From the NCBI GenBank assembly GCA_026710525.1, contig JAPOQT010000248.1, positions 1 to 5,740 on the forward strand: 5,740 nucleotides of DNA, read 5' to 3'. Within the stretch, counting starts at the first letter, position 1; each line of letters opens with the position of its first letter. This document shows positions 5,299-5,740 of the stretch, piece after piece. The notes beneath the pieces were generated by a model that searched no databases, was not told the origin of the DNA, and saw only the letters and a program-made list of their open reading frames with translations. Source of the DNA: Pseudomonadota bacterium (GTDB lineage: Bacteria > Bdellovibrionota_B > Oligoflexia > Oligoflexales > Bin106). A program made the translations under genes and the position numbers.

Positions 5299-5678
5299 GC
5301 TTATCAGCGCTCAAGTCGTTTTCCTTGTCTTTAGTGCGAAGGAGTCTCTACGTTCTCCCTTCTATTGTCCTGCTCCTCTATATCACCTGGCCAAGTATCA
5401 TAAGTCTTGTTGCCACCATTCATTTCCAATACTCAGAAAAAGATGATATCAGTCAATTAGTCGACCCAGTTAAAATACAACAAAGAATTCAAGGTTTTTA
5501 TTTAAAATATCGCATGACTATTAGTCAAGGTGATATTGTATTTCGCACCGATCACCATCCAGCCGCAGCAAAAATAGGCTGTCTAAAACATTCTGTGGTT
5601 ATTTTTGTGCCATTTACATTACGACTGCCTTATTTTGGCAAGTCGGTCTATGAAAGATGTTTTGTCGTCAAATATTGA
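5265..5678 (+). CDS. Small single-pass membrane protein, unknown function
   Basis: I do not recognise a family. The start chosen is ATG at 5265, with AGAGG 4 nt upstream inside the adenosyltransferase gene; the frame is open further up to 5208, but without such a site. The 137 residues have a basic N-terminal tail (K6, K10, K17, R25, R26), one strong membrane segment at about 28-52 (YVLPSIVLLLYITWPSIISL), and then a mixed soluble domain (about 55-137). By the positive-inside rule that domain should face the periplasm. It holds two cysteines (C106, C132) that could form a disulfide, and ends VPFTLRLPYFGKSVYERCF. The layout vaguely recalls TadE/TadG-like pilus-assembly proteins, but the usual helix Glu is missing, so this is only a guess. 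It overlaps the upstream gene by 34 bp, which suggests translational coupling. The clear membrane segment and the ribosome site make a real gene likely. Confidence 0.6.
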   Translation: MESSKILGFKLSLSALKSFSLSLVRRSLYVLPSIVLLLYITWPSIISLVATIHFQYSEKDDISQLVDPVKIQQRIQGFYLKYRMTISQGDIVFRTDHHPAAAKIGCLKHSVVIFVPFTLRLPYFGKSVYERCFVVKY

Positions 5679-5687
5679 TACCTCTCA

Positions 5688-5726
5688 TAAGCTTGATTTT
5701 TACTTTCAAGCCCACCAACAAGCTTA
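5688..5726. repeat. Overlapping inverted repeats after the membrane-protein gene
   Basis: TAAGCTTG (5688-5695) and CAAGCTTA (5719-5726) are an exact 8-bp inverted repeat. Its left arm also pairs with a second site: GCTTGA (5691-5696) with TCAAGC (5706-5711) around a 9-nt T-rich loop. The two hairpins cannot form together. No T-run follows on the plus strand, so it is not a clear terminator. A 25-codon frame (ATG 5650 to TAA 5727) crosses it and is probably chance. Confidence 0.35.
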
Positions 5727-5740
5727 ACAAGCCACGATAA

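Noticed and set aside
5650..5727. 25-codon frame starting MKDVLSSN
   Set aside because: It is too short, lacks a clear ribosome site, and crosses the inverted repeats; no family signal.

Overview
The window looks like part of a chromosome from a moderately AT-rich Gram-negative bacterium. It contains an IHF-alpha-type nucleoid protein, a proteobacterial hallmark, and a GldA/F/G-type ABC cassette, which outside Bacteroidota is common in proteobacterial and former deltaproteobacterial or Bdellovibrionota-like lineages. The exact lineage is inference; nothing here fixes it. There is no rRNA, tRNA, CRISPR array or recognisable insertion sequence.

Left half (1-3523, minus strand). This is one compact operon, transcribed right to left: an ABC ATPase, an ABC-2 type permease, a GldG-family auxiliary protein and the N-terminus of a small membrane-anchored protein that runs off the left edge (probably DUF4340). 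The first two form a membrane ABC module. The last two are the large exported partners that usually accompany it. The permease, GldG and DUF4340 genes are nearly or actually overlapping, and all three appear to use non-ATG starts (GTG, TTG, GTG). The GldG start is best placed at a TTG at 1725, because the upstream TTG at 1740 borders a perfect Shine-Dalgarno sequence.

Middle (3524-4360). This is an unusually long divergent intergenic region. It holds a plausible minus-strand promoter for the ABC operon (3657-3685), a GC-rich hairpin in that operon's leader (3591-3609), a plausible extended -10 promoter for the rightward genes (4230-4238) and a second hairpin in their leader (4270-4288). Between them lie open frames of uncertain status: a 64-codon frame with a consensus -10 box, and an overlapping ~140-codon frame.

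Right half (4361-5740, plus strand). An IHF-alpha-like DNA-bending protein is followed 20 bp later by a PduO-type ATP:cob(I)alamin adenosyltransferase. A small single-pass membrane protein of unknown function overlaps the 3' end of the adenosyltransferase gene by 34 bp. The spacing suggests co-transcription. The last ~60 bp hold overlapping inverted repeats and no clear gene.

Most of the window is recognisable, ordinary gene content. The less explained parts are the 837-bp divergent intergenic region and the overlapping membrane-protein gene at the right end.
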